Source: Durusdinium trenchii
Taxonomy: Eukaryota; Sar; Dinophyceae; Suessiales; Symbiodiniaceae
NCBI GenBank assembly: GCA_963970005.1
Contig: CAXAMN010006513.1
Location: 100,530 to 164,529, forward strand
Length of the DNA stretch: 64,000 bases
Direction: 5' to 3'
Shown here: one piece after another, positions 20,999 to 32,589 of the stretch
Layout: every line of letters starts with the position of its first letter
Numbering within the stretch: position 1 is the first letter of the stretch
The notes under the pieces: generated by a model
Database searches by the model: none
What the model saw: only the letters and a program-made list of their open reading frames with translations
What the model was told of the DNA's origin: nothing
Program-made: the position numbers and the translations under genes

Positions 20999-23900
20999 GC
21001 CGTCCACGATTTGGAGCAAGGGATAATGACACTCCATTCCCCCGGACAGAAACGGCCAGTCCTCTCCAAGGCCTGGATGCCGCAGCGAAGCGTCGAAAGA
21101 TCCAAGCATCGAACGCAGGAGAAACACACCGGAAGAACCCGGTGAGAAGCTCGGAGTGGCGGTCCGGAACGTAGATTCTAAGGTGTTTTGTAAGGGAAGA
21201 TCGGATTCACCCGGCAAAACGTTGCTAAAGAGGCGCCGGTGTTCCCACACCCATCCCAAAGACGCTCTGGATGATTCCACTGTCGAAGGTGGTTCGGATC
21301 AACGTCCTCAGCCAAGAAGGCCCGATGGTCGTTAGGCCTCAGGTGAGCAACGGGGCTTCGGACTGGGCGGACCATACGCGGAAAAAACGCACACGGTGCG
21401 AAGATGCCACTCAACTGGGTTGTCCCGGTGGTGAGGATTTGGGGCTTTTTCAAGTGTGATGTCATGTCAATGAGGTAGACCCAAAAAGGTTTTAGGTGCG
21501 AAACAATTTTAGGTCGAGAGATCTGTTTTTAAACTCACATCTGCATGTCGCGTGGCTCATGCGCTAAAGAAACACGTACGCTCTACGACCCCAAATTGAT
21601 CAGAACTGGACCCAAAACCCACCAAACCTCCAAGACAAAGAGAGGGAGAGGGAGAGACAGAGAGAGAAAAAAAAATCAAATAAAATAACAACGGACCTGT
21701 ATCACTCCTGTTTGTCTTGTTCCTCCTTTCCCTTTCGAGTCTCGATCCCAGCCGAACTTGGTCTTCTTCATGCTCACTCCGTTGAGCCAAGTGGGCAAGG
21801 TCACCTCCACATGGGGCGGGAACAAGCTGGGCAAGCCCAAGGTGTCGGACAAGATGCGACTCAAAGAGATCCGGATCATCACATCGATGAAGGTCATCTC
21901 CTGAGGCGGAGAGGCGGAGGGCGGAATTCGAAGGGTCCCGAGGAATTCGAAATCTGGAGAAATCGGACTCTGTGGGGGAGGTGATGTCCTTGACACCTGT
22001 TTCTGTGGGACCAACAAAGGGTCGCACAAGGCTGGTTGATATGAGTGGCTGTGAGCACCGGCAGGTGTGGTTTCTTTGGAACCCTTTCAGCAATTTACAA
22101 GAAGCTGTACTCCCCAATCAAGCAGTTCAATCCCACATTCTCAGCGCTTCTAAACAGAATATTGGTCTTCCAAATGAATTGTTCATGCCAGAAGTTCATG
22201 CCGCTGCTTCTGGGTCCAAACATGCAGCTTACCCCCAATCCATCCCAAAGATTGCCGCTTGCCCGCTGAAAAGCGAGTGAGACGTCGTTCCGAAGCAATC
22301 CTCATCTCTGAAGCAGAAGTCGTACTTCATGTTCCAACCGTTCCCATTTGCCCACTGCGTGCTCGTCACTCCGCCCTCATCCAGCCAAGACCAATGCCCT
22401 GACAAAGGCGAGCCACCATATTGCCTCCGGAGGTCAGCAAAAATCAGCGGTGCGGGGGGCGGGGGTGTGGTGCATGCAGCGCATGGAGGAACATCAGGGC
22501 GCATCATTGGAGAAGCAGGTGACCACAGCTTCAGGGCTTAGCCAGCTTAGCAGCCTTCCAAGATTGTCTGGCGCATAAGATTCCACCCAAGGACTACCCT
22601 TCACATGGACCGTCCCAATAGGGGACCCACTTGACCACCAAGACAGGAAATTCGCCAGAACCTGTTCGATCCATTCCCTTCAGCCGAAAAGCACCCTCGA
22701 TCCCAACGCAACTTGCCCGACCATCGGGGGCCTCTTCATCCGTCCATCCGCCCAACGTCCGTCCCCCAACGGCCTCGTCGGCCTATCCGTCCAAACAAGG
22801 CATCGGTCCCCGCCTCACACCGGTGGCGCATTTCGTCTTCGGGTTCCAGGCCGCTTCCCCAAAGTGCATGAAGACCTCCTCCGCTGACAGGGCGCACACC
22901 TGCCGGTCCGCTGAGCTGGATGAAAAGTGTGAAAAGGTCAAAAATGGTGAGAAGAGCTGGAGTTGATTCTGCATGGGGAGTTTGAAGTTGTGTTTGTGAT
23001 GGGGAAGACATGGGAAGACCCAAAAAAAGTGAACTGCGTGTCTTCAGCCAACTGCAACTGGTGCTTTAACAATCCGCCGAAGGCAGGTGCTTTCCGCCCC
23101 ACCTGTACTCCCTCTGACTTGTGTCTACCCAATCAAATTCCCGAAACCTGATACAGTCTCAGCTATCAAAAGCCTGTAGACCAGCTGCTTGCCACAGAAT
23201 CTTGGATTGCGAAAAGCCACACTACATTATTAATGGACTTCTTCGTGAGCATCCACCGGAAATCCCCTCGGACCTGCTTGTAGTCCGGCTCCTCCTCATA
23301 TTTCCCACGCTTCCGCAAGGAGGTCCCACGCTGGTCCATCCAATGCACGCCGTGCAGTGAGGCGGGAAATACAGAGCCGTTCCGAGCATAGAAGAGTTCA
23401 TTCTCAATCCCTTCCGCCTTCGCCGCAACTTCACCGGACTCTGGTGGGAGTCCAACACTGCTTTCAGGGCATGGTGTAGGTATCGATATGGGGGTCACAG
23501 GGTCAAAACATGTCAAAACCATTGAATGAGCGTCGAACATCCCCAAATCGACATCTCAGCGTCGAACATCTGTGCCTGATTGAATGGGTCGGGGATTCTC
23601 CCTGTGTTCCGTGTGCTACCCGTTTGGGGCATAAGTTGATTGGAGAAGATTCACTTCCGAAAACAGAAAAACGGAAAGTGGACGCGTGCTCGGAGAACCC
23701 CTGGCCAAACCCACTTCACGCTCGCGCAACCGCCCCAGTTCTGGGCCGCGCGCCAGGCGCGGCGCCTTGACACTGTACAGCTTGTAGGTGCTCTTCTCCC
23801 GGGTCTCTTCCTCAAAATGAACAAAGGTACCTCGCTTGTTGCATTCCTCAGCATGCGCTCTCAATGCACCACCACGGATCCAACGACCCTGAAGCCTAGC

Positions 23901-25150
23901 AACTTCTTCCACCACTGTCTCCGTGCTCCGGAATTTTAAGGTAAAGCTGCACACATCCTCCGCTCCACAATCTGTGGCGGGATTGAAGGTGCTGGTCCCC
24001 ACCAGATCATGGCTTAAAACTTCATGGTGATCGTACAGTGACACCTTGATGGTGCCCACATCTGTTGGCAGGTAGATCTGCATATCAAGGTCCCCCTTGT
24101 TCTGGTCGTAGCGCACCTCTGACTTGTACGCAAACTTCCTCAGATTCTGAAGAGCAGTGAGTTCATGAACAAGACATACGCAACGATGTCTGTTTCAATA
24201 CCGGTCTGATGTAACATCCAGCCTATCCAATCCCGTATTCATTCCAACATTTTGACCGTCAACTCGGCCAAACCGGGCGCCAGAAAAACCAGGAGCGGCT
24301 CCACCTGAACCATCCGAGATGGGTGTCCTGGCTGGAGATCCCGAACCACGGATGGTCCTGAGTGGAGCGGTCCCGCCGAGGCTCGAAGGGTTCACTTCGA
24401 CATGTGCGTAGATATCACCTTCACTCCACCAATCCCAAGAGCCTTCCACCTGGTACTCGGTGAGTTCCTCAGGAAGAGTTCCACGAGTACGTCCGCGAGG
24501 CCAATGGGCCAAAAGGCATTTCGCACATCGAGTGGTTTGGGTGGGGAGGTTCTTCCGGAGACGAGTAGGTTGAGTAAGACTTGTGGAAAGCCATAGAGAA
24601 CGGAGATTGCGGACACTTCAGCAGCACAAACATCCACAACTCCCTTTGTAGAAGAAAACCACCTGAACTCGGGGACAACCAGTGCACTGTGCCTTTTTTT
24701 GGGAGTCTTAGGTACGCAAACACCTCATTCTGGGTGATCGGTAATCGGTAGGCGGTAGGCGGCATACCGCGGCATACCTCAATTTTTCAGAGCTGTCCCA
24801 CCGAAACATGGCAAAGTCTTTCTTCAGGGTTGCACACGAATTCCAATGTATGAGGACATGTTAGAACAGAAACACCTAAGAAATCATCGAGTCTACCCCA
24901 ATATCCTGATGTACATCTCCCAAAGGCCCAAAGGTATCAATGTTCCTGTGCAACCCTGTGAAACATTCGATGCTTCCAGGATAGCCCACGAGGATGCTTC
25001 AAGGGCCACCGACGTGGCTGCCTTGGCCTTTGACTCTGCACCCATGCTCTGATGCCGATGTTTTTGCAGCAGGTTGCTCACGTCACAGTTGCCATCTTCG
25101 CAGGCGGCCAAGGCAGCAGTGAGGGCAGAAGCAGTTAGAAGCGCCCACAT
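20999..25150 (-). CDS. Putative secreted or membrane-anchored protein with a C2-like exon (multi-exon)
   Basis: An ATG at 25150 starts MWALLTASALTAALA, a typical signal peptide, followed by CEDGNCDVSNLLQKHRHQ, the Cys/LLQK pattern often seen after signal peptides in Symbiodinium proteins. Later exons on the same strand: about 24640-24400 (ISVLYGFPQVLLNLLVSG); 24116-23896 (DLDMQIYLPTDVGTIKVSLY then SHDLVGTSTFNP, resembling strands of a C2 domain), ending AG|GC; about 23460-23220 (GVHWMDQRGTSLRKRG); 22899-22821 (VCALSAEEVFMHFGEAAWNP); about 22460-22233 (GGSPLSGHWSWLDEGG), ending GTAAGC; 21900 to about 21738 (MTFIDVMIRISLSRILSDTL); about 21110-20999 (CGIQALERTGRFCPGEWSVI). C2 domains bind phospholipid and Ca2+, but the Asp ligands are not clearly present. 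Grouping into one gene is inference; there could be two. Confidence 0.6.
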
Positions 25151-26668
25151 GGTTAGCACAAGAAGGAACGTAGAATGTTGTAGAACTGAGCAGCCAGAAA
25201 AAATGCAGCAGGGAATGGCAACCAACGCTTTGATGTGAAAAACCACGAGACTCGGCAACGAACCTTGCAGGGCCTCGAACCATCGAGTCACCAACCTTTC
25301 GGCTGGTTTCGGTCGGGTCATTGGAACCGTCGAACCCCAGCGGAAACGCGCCGATCGGCCTGCCTCTGCCGATCTGTATGAACCGGATTGCTTGTGCCAT
25401 CTACACCCCGCAAGAAAGACAAACACAAACCAAAAAACAAAAAGAACTGTTATAGTATATACTGTACTTATATACTGTGTATATGTATATATATAATATA
25501 TTATTATACAGAACATCACATCATGTGACGCAAATTCCATTGCGAACTTTCTCATAGATCCCACCCATTGGACACCTGACCGTTCCCCACCAAGTCCAGT
25601 GTGATCGCTCACCGTCGCCTGAACGCTGGTCCCAAGCAGTCGATTGATGAAGGTCGACCTGAGGACCGCTGAAGGGTCCGCGTTCCCTCACGCGTTCCGC
25701 ACAACACGTTCCGTAAAGCCTGCTGCGGGATGAGTCAAAAGAGTTTGGTCGAGATATTGAAATCTCAATTTCAAATCCGGGTCCGGTTGTAGCCGTATGG
25801 CCCAGCAGCGCCTCAAAGGTTGTGTTTTAACTTTAATCCTTCGATTCAGCTGGGAATTCTTTGGGAATGGGCGAAAACCTGTTCAGTACTTCTAGGACGA
25901 ACATCCACCGCGGCCAAGACACCTACCAATTTGCTGTGAACTTTGGCAGCCATAATATATCTTCCCAGTCCGTTGAGCGGTTGCCTTTCTGGTGGTCTGT
26001 GGTTGGGCGCTCGTGATCGACTGGGAGAGGTGAAAGGCAGGTTGCCCCTTCCAAACGTATCACGCTGAAGCGATCGAGGCTGGTCCCTTCGGGGCCTTTT
26101 CTCAAGGCCCACTCACCAGGTCTTCATCTGCCATCGAAAAAAACGGTGGTGTTTCAAGGTCTCATCGTCTTTCATCAGTACTCAGCCGCCCTGCCTTTTT
26201 CTCGACCACCGCGCAGACCACCGCCCGTACCACCGCGGCGCTCACGATTCATCCAGTCCACCACTCAGAGATCAGCATGCGCGCTTCCGTTTGGGGGGCG
26301 CTTCCGCACGGAAAGCGCGGGTCGTAAAGAACGATTCCATTCAAACAAACATCCTCCCAGGTAGTGGCCTCTCAGTCAGGCTTGGACCATTGAGACGTCT
26401 GAAGCATCAGCGACTGCCAAAAGGATCGCTCCTGGACACGTGTCACGGAGCGAAAACATGCCGTTCGCGCCGAGGCACATCGCTGGGGACACGGCCTTCG
26501 GGAGACCACGTTCGACGGAGTCGTTTCGAACCCAAAAAGAACGCTTTCCACCTCGGTCGGGCTCGTTTTGGCACCAAAAGCGCCCGGGACGGACGCCAAG
26601 CGACGCCGAGGCAACAGACCAAAAGCAACGAAAGTTAACCAACAAGCCACAACATCTTCACCAAGATT
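25151..26668. other. Spacer between the kinase stop and the signal-peptide gene start
   Basis: About 1.5 kb separates the kinase stop codon from the next start on the same strand. It holds an AT microsatellite (25440-25512) and a minus-strand frame at 26112-25846 containing GRYIMAAKVHSKLVGVLAAV that I cannot place. No promoter motif is evident; dinoflagellate promoters rarely show a TATA box. Confidence 0.5.
25440..25512. repeat. AT-rich microsatellite with TATACTGT words
   Basis: TA-rich run containing TATACTGTAC and TATACTGTGTATA. Same word class as the AT tracts at 31.9, 44.7 and 46.8 kb. Confidence 0.8.
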
Positions 26669-26863
26669 TCACCGAAACTCCAAGTGCCTCCGCTCCTCCC
26701 AGCGTTCGGTCTCCACCGGCAGCTGCACCTTGCGCTGCTGCACCGCCTTGGCCACCGTCTTCCGGGCACCGGGCGTGGGCGTCCGCAGGTCGGAGCTCGC
26801 CCGGCTGCGGTTGAGCCACTCACACTGCAGCGCTTCGCTGGAGGTGGCGCGGAGCAGCGGCTC
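26669..26863 (-). CDS. Kinase gene, terminal exon
   Basis: Acceptor GCCACCACAG precedes GAG at 26863. The frame reads TSSEALQCEWLNRSRASSDL, the end of kinase subdomain XI (EAL-x-x-x-WL), then a basic tail (RKTVAKAVQQRKVQLPVETE) and a TGA at 26671-26669. Exactly 65 codons with the stop. Confidence 0.8.
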   Translation of the reverse strand, partial: EPLLRATSSEALQCEWLNRSRASSDLRTPTPGARKTVAKAVQQRKVQLPVETERWEERRHLEFR

Positions 26864-29800
26864 CTGTGGTGGCGCGGTGGACGGGGACCGGTGTGGGGAA
26901 TAGACATAACTGGGGAGGAGAGCGATCCAGAAGGAATCTCTTGCAGCTCTCACACAGAGAGGTGCTCCTGTTTGTTCATGTACCACGTGGTAGCAGTGAA
27001 GGATGGATCTCTGTTGCCATCAAGTTCCCTTTGACTATGTCTGGACACCACAAACACGGCGGTGTGTGGGCCAAACCTCCCAAGCTCCGTAGCTCCTTCC
27101 ACTTGAGGGATTCTCAACTTGGCACCAATGCCCACCCAACTGCCAGGGCTCCGGTAAACGTATATAAGTGAATATGTTCACAACCAAAGCTCTGGAGCAG
27201 AAGAGTGAGAAAACCTGTATTGGCTCTATGGGTCATCCATCGAGCTTTAACCCCGCAGTGGGTGCTACGGGGCGCAGCAGCTCACAGCTTAAGGATGAAC
27301 CAATATCCGACCTTCCGGGCACCAGTGTCGTAAATGGTTCAAACAACTGAGAGCAAAGGGACTCCTTCTCCAAGAGCTGCCCAAGGATGTACATGGCCTC
27401 CTTCGACACATTGGCGTTCGAGGAAGCCACGGCGCCAGTGCGGATGGCGTCCCAGACAGCCACCCGGCCCTGGCGATCAAACACCATCAGGACCGTCGGG
27501 TCTCGTCGTGTTTGATCGTATGATATCGTAATTATGATGTTAGTGGGCTTCAAGATTCTTCTAGGAGCTTCCATGTTTGGCTCGGCCCCAACGGTGCTCC
27601 CACCAAGTCCTCGCCTCACAATGCTGCAGTCCAAAGGGCAGCTGCCGCAGCAGCAGCACGTGCACCACCAGACCGACGCCCCAGAGGTCGGAGCAGGCGC
27701 CGCTGCGCCCGGCCCAAGTCTCCTGGCAAACCAAACCTGGCTGAACCCGAAACCCGCCTGGGTTCTGAGTGGGAAGCCACATGTCGATATGAGTTATGAG
27801 TTTAATAGTTAGATCGGCTTTTCAATGTTGGGGTCTGCCCACAATTTCACTATTGCTCAGGTTCAAATGCCCGAGAGCTTGGAAGCCTCTCATACCTGCC
27901 GAAGCAAGGGTTGAGCACCAAGACCGACTCAGAACGTCTACCGTGCAAGGCACCAGCACAAAATCTATGAAAACTGACATTGAGACTCATTAAAACATGA
28001 TCGCGCATATACGTGTATCGGATGCAGCACGTGTGCCAAATTGCACTCCCTTCCAAATTCAGAAGAGTCCTGCTGAAAATCCATGGATCGGCCATCAACT
28101 TGACCCTCCCTAAGGAGCCTGTTCGGGATCCTCCACACCGCTGCGGTAAACGGTGGGTGTCCTATGGTGTCCTTTCCGGTCCCGAAAGACCTGGATGGTC
28201 CATCCCTTCAGAAGCTAGGCGCACCGGTGGGATCCAATGCATCGTTCCGCCCATCCCCAAGGCATACAGTTCTCGCGCCTCAGCGGTCAAAAGGGGGAAG
28301 GGGGATGAAACATTGGGCAACCAAGTCAAACGGTAGGGAAAATCCAGGAAACCTGTATGGAGGCCGGAGTATGGACAGAAGTTATATCATTTGTAAAAGT
28401 AATTTGCGAGCTTAAAGTACTATCCCTCGCATGTATCAAAATCTTTGCTCTGCAGGAAGGCGTGCATGGTGTACCGAGTTCAAAGTTAAATTGATTTATG
28501 TGCTGCATGTGCTATTAATCAATCAAACCTAAGAAGGGGAACCAAAGCCAATAACCCACCAGCATGCAATTTGGCACTGTTGGCCCACACCCGTTTTTCA
28601 GTGCCAATCAGAAAACTCCTTCCATGGTGGCACAGCAGAATGAAAGCAAAATGAAAGCAGAATGAAAGCAGAAACCCTCACAATCTACGAAGAGTCCATG
28701 GTTTTCCTTGCCCCCCTCTTCCATCTTGCACCAGCCAGTCCTTCAGCCCCTCTTCCGACCCCCCGGAGAGCTCGGCGGAGACGGACCCAGGCACTGAAGC
28801 CTCCACGACCGGCTCCGGAAGGACATGGACCATGCCCATATCAAACAGCTGAAGCGTTGGCGGTTGATCCTGGCACGAAAGGCCACTCAGCATGCGAAAA
28901 TCTCCTTTTGGTGGGGGCATGGCCTTTAGGCACCGGGAAGCCTTCCGAAGGGGAACTAACTCTAGGAAGTACTGTTGATTCACAGATCGAAATTCATTTG
29001 GAGGCCGGAGGGGTCCCTTGTTGTCGATTGACAAACCTCAGACCTGTGCTGCTACCTATCAGTTTGTTGGCAAATGATCTCAACCTCGCCTCAACAACTG
29101 ACTTGGTCAAACCGTCAAACCCAAAATGAGGACCACCCCCCTTTCACTCTTGTTTTCACGACCCAAGCCACCCAAAAAGCGGCCGCCCAGGCCCAGCTCC
29201 TGCACCACCGGCCGTGCGAAGCCGAAGTTCTGGGGCTTCACGTCCCGGTGCAGCGCCCCAGCGCTCCGGTGCAAGAAGTGCACCGCCTTCAGCCTAGCGA
29301 GCGCGCGTCGCCACCGGAGCGCGGAGCTCGGAGCTGAACGACGGCGGAGGTGTGGGGGAGAGCCGAGGGACATGGGTCGGATTCCGCCCGCAAAATCCTT
29401 CGAAGGGCAGGTTTTCGGGAGCCCTGACATGATCTCGATTGGCCACAGGTCGGGTTTGGTATACCTGCCTGAACAGATCACAAAGAGACCCACTGACTGG
29501 TAGGCCTGACAGGCCTGAGAACTGGCAATTCAGCCTTTGTGGATGCTATAGGATTGAACCAGCTTGAACCCAAATGTCCCCCATGCTTCTGTGAACCTCA
29601 CGGAGTCCACATTGAGGCTCTTGGGTTTAGCACCCTCTTTACACTCCAACGTCCACACCAGGCCAGGTCGCGAACAGAATGCAACCTGGGCTGGATGATG
29701 AGCAGCTTTGGGGCCTCAACTTACTGTAATTCTGAAACTGCACTCTGACACACAAAAGACCCAACTCCAGATCCATCGAGCATCTCGATGAAAGGAAAAA

Positions 29801-32440
29801 AAGATACAAGTTCTACAATCCAAAAACTTGGTCCCCACAGTTGCTCTTTGGAGACATACCCAAACTCACCCAAATCCCATCCCACCAACCTCTCCCAAAA
29901 ACCTCACCCTCTCCTCAGATCCACTTCTCACGCCAGAACTTTCCTCCATGAAACATCTGCTTTGCCAGCTCGCTCGCCAGAGTCTCAGGCAGTGGCTTGT
30001 TTTCCAGCTGCACGAGCCAATCCCGCAAGGTCGGCCCCTGCGGTCGACCACTCCGTGAAACCGAGTGGTCTTGCCAGGACGGAGCTCTCTGAGCTTCGAG
30101 GAGTGCACAAGGGGGGGTTCACTCAAAAGGATGAACCCCAGAGGGTCTCACAAAATAGCCAGCAGTGCCAGCAGTAGGAAGGTCGCCCAATTAAGCGGAT
30201 GTGTTGCACGCAACTAACTGTGAGTCTCCTTGCACTACCCATCCACGGCCCACATTCCAAGGACCTAGTACCATAAGGGAGGGACCTTGGGGTAGAAAGC
30301 GCCAGCGTGCATGCTCCAAACAAGCTAATTGTTTGGAAAATGCCTATCCCTCATCTCTCAAACCCACAAAAGTGATTGCTACTGTATCTTTTTGGACAAC
30401 TGTCATCCACCATCGAAGAGACCAGGTGTTTCTTTTTCCGCAGCGAGGTCCCTCGCGACGTTTAAAAAAGAAAAGACTCCCGGCACGGTCCTCCAGTAGC
30501 TCCATCGCGATATGCATTGTGTGTGGGATCTCCTCAAAACGGATCCGTCGGCGAGCTCACTCACTCGCTGCGAGCGACGGCGAGCGAAGGCGAGCGAAGG
30601 AGTCGAACAGGGAGTAGCGACGACCCACGTGGACCCACCGGAAGACTCTGACCCTCCGCAGCCGAATGGACGCGACCCGGACCCGGCTAACGTCTCGGCG
30701 AGGGGACGGCGTCCACAGCAAGTAGCCAAAAAACATCTTCGAGTTCAACGATCCTGCACGTTCGAGTTGAATGGGAAATCTGGACGGGATTAGCATCTTC
30801 CATTTGCAGACGGGAAGCTTCCCCGACATACTTGTGGAAGCGGTGCCGGTGAAATCTGTTGCAAAACGATCCTTCAAATCGTTGACACGGCGATCCTGTG
30901 CCATTTTTTGCCAGGGATGTCTCTCCCCACTGGCACAGCTTCCTTAAAAAGACTAGAAACACCCAGAAACAGAAGGTCTCTGTGCGTCCAAACATGAAAA
31001 GAGGTGGACGGTGTGGTCTCAAGGGTCTTGACCGAACTCTGCTGAACGGTCTGTTGAACAAGACTGTGGTACGTGTCTCGAGAGAACTGTGGGAAGTCTT
31101 TGGCCGAACTGTGGGAAGCACAGTAGAAATGGATCGTCCGAGAACGGTACTGGAGGCATCTCTTCGGTGGCCATGATGGTAAATGGAAGTGTTTGGGCAC
31201 CCTATCTGGCACAAGAGTGTCAAACTGACTCATGCAACATCCCTCAAAAGATTCATGTTTCTGTCATTCTTCGACCTTCATCTTACAATGTAGGATCCAA
31301 CTGTGCCTTTCACACATTCATCGCCATCCAGCCCATGCCACTTCCCCCCCCATGGACCTCTCGTTGCTTCGTCGTCTTTTCCGAACACTGGGCCCCATAC
31401 GCTTCCCACCGCAGCCGCCGCCGCACGTTTCGCTGTTCCAAGCGTCCAAGATCCGCAGCAGGTTCCGCGTCACATGCTCCTCCGTGGCCTCGGGGCTAGC
31501 GATCACCTGCGGATGAGAGCAGCGGGGCCAGGGCACACGGATGAGAGCTTGTCTGGGGGGGCAAAACATGAGAAAAATAAGTCAAATCTGTTGCAAATCC
31601 ATCAAAAACCCAGGAAGACTGGATCTTTCAAAGAAGTTAGCTGTCATGGCAGTCATGGTCGATTTCTTGGGTACTGCAATCGGTTTCCTTCCGCATGCGG
31701 ATCAAGATCTAGCGCCTTCAAGAACTGGAGCATGCGCCCTGTGCTGACGCCCAAAAGGCCTTGCTTCGCAGCAGGGGCCAAGCATCCGACTTCATCCCGT
31801 GCACCAGCAGCAACCGCTAGAAGCACCAAAGAGATGTTTATTAAAAGCAAATTGCAGCATCTATGTTGCAATATATATATATATATTATATATATATATA
31901 TGTATGTATATAGACATAATATATATATATATACTTTATGTATACTGTATACAGTACAAATTGGTTTTCAGGTTCGCTGGTTTATGTGGATCTAGAATGA
32001 TCTAGAGGACTTCAATCCAATCCCAGTCCAAACGCGGCGCGTGTCGCACGTCGTGTCGCATGTCGCACGGTGTCCCAGCGGCTCTTGGAGATCATCTCGA
32101 TCTCCGCGTCCCGCAGTGGCAGCCGCACGCGTTTCAAGGCATAGCCTTGACCCATCCGCAAGGCAGGCAGCGCCTTCACCGCACGCTTCGTGGGAGTGGC
32201 CTGGAAGAGAGGCAATGAAGCGTCTGATGGTTACCATGGCGAGACATCAAGTCGTTCGTGAAGGAGAGTAATTCCTTGCATCAAAGTATGAAGCGCAAAT
32301 CAACAAAAGAAGGCCTTCTCACGCAACGCTTCTCACGACCGACTGCTGTCCTTTCCACCCCCAGCATGGCCTGCCAAACAGTGCCAAAGCCTCCCTCGCC
32401 AAGCACATGGCTCTTCGTGAAGTAGTCATCGATGCCTCCC
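26669..32440 (-). CDS. Protein kinase, multi-exon, possibly eIF2-alpha-kinase-like
   Basis: Kinase subdomains appear in order on the minus strand. Glycine loop (about 32440-32371): SHVLGEGGFGTVWQ. Lysine strand (from 32201): GYALKRVRLPLRDAEIEMI. Subdomain IV (about 31506-31400): HVTRNLLRILDAW. Subdomain V (about 30040-29930): GPTLRDWLVQLENKPLPETL. Catalytic loop (about 29293-29180): LKAVHFLHRSAGALHRDVKP then QN. Subdomain VII (about 28872-28710): PPTLQLFDMGMVHVL. Subdomain IX (about 27722-27611): CSDLWGVGLVVHVLLLRQLP. Subdomains X-XI (about 27470-27360): NVSKEAMYILGQLLEKES, then 26863-26669: TSSEALQCEWLNRS, ending in TGA. A Lys, HRD, DxxxxN and the DxW-G-G signature are present; the metal-binding DFG reads DMG. 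The DAW and TLRDWL words recall PEK/GCN2-type kinases, but family assignment is tentative. The first exon uses a GC donor at 32370. An extra exon near 31.8-31.7 kb (GRMLQFLKALDLD) is possible. Confidence 0.85.
28628..28673. repeat. Short tandem repeat of an AGAATGAAAGCA unit
   Basis: Three to four head-to-tail copies of a 12-base unit, in a kinase intron. Confidence 0.7.
31867..31958. repeat. Long AT microsatellite ending in TATACTGTATACAGTA
   Basis: About 90 bases of interrupted TA repeats, with the palindromic word TATACTGTATACAGTA at the right end. It lies in a kinase intron. Confidence 0.85.
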
Positions 32441-32589
32441 AGAACACCCGGATGTGATGAATAGACTCAATAGAGACCGACAAAGCTAATCAAGCCCCAA
32501 GCAACCAATTGAAGAACCAGCCAAGAGATCCAACCAATAGTCTACTTGGCACGAACTTCATCTGCGTTGCGCACATTGCCTACACTTGG

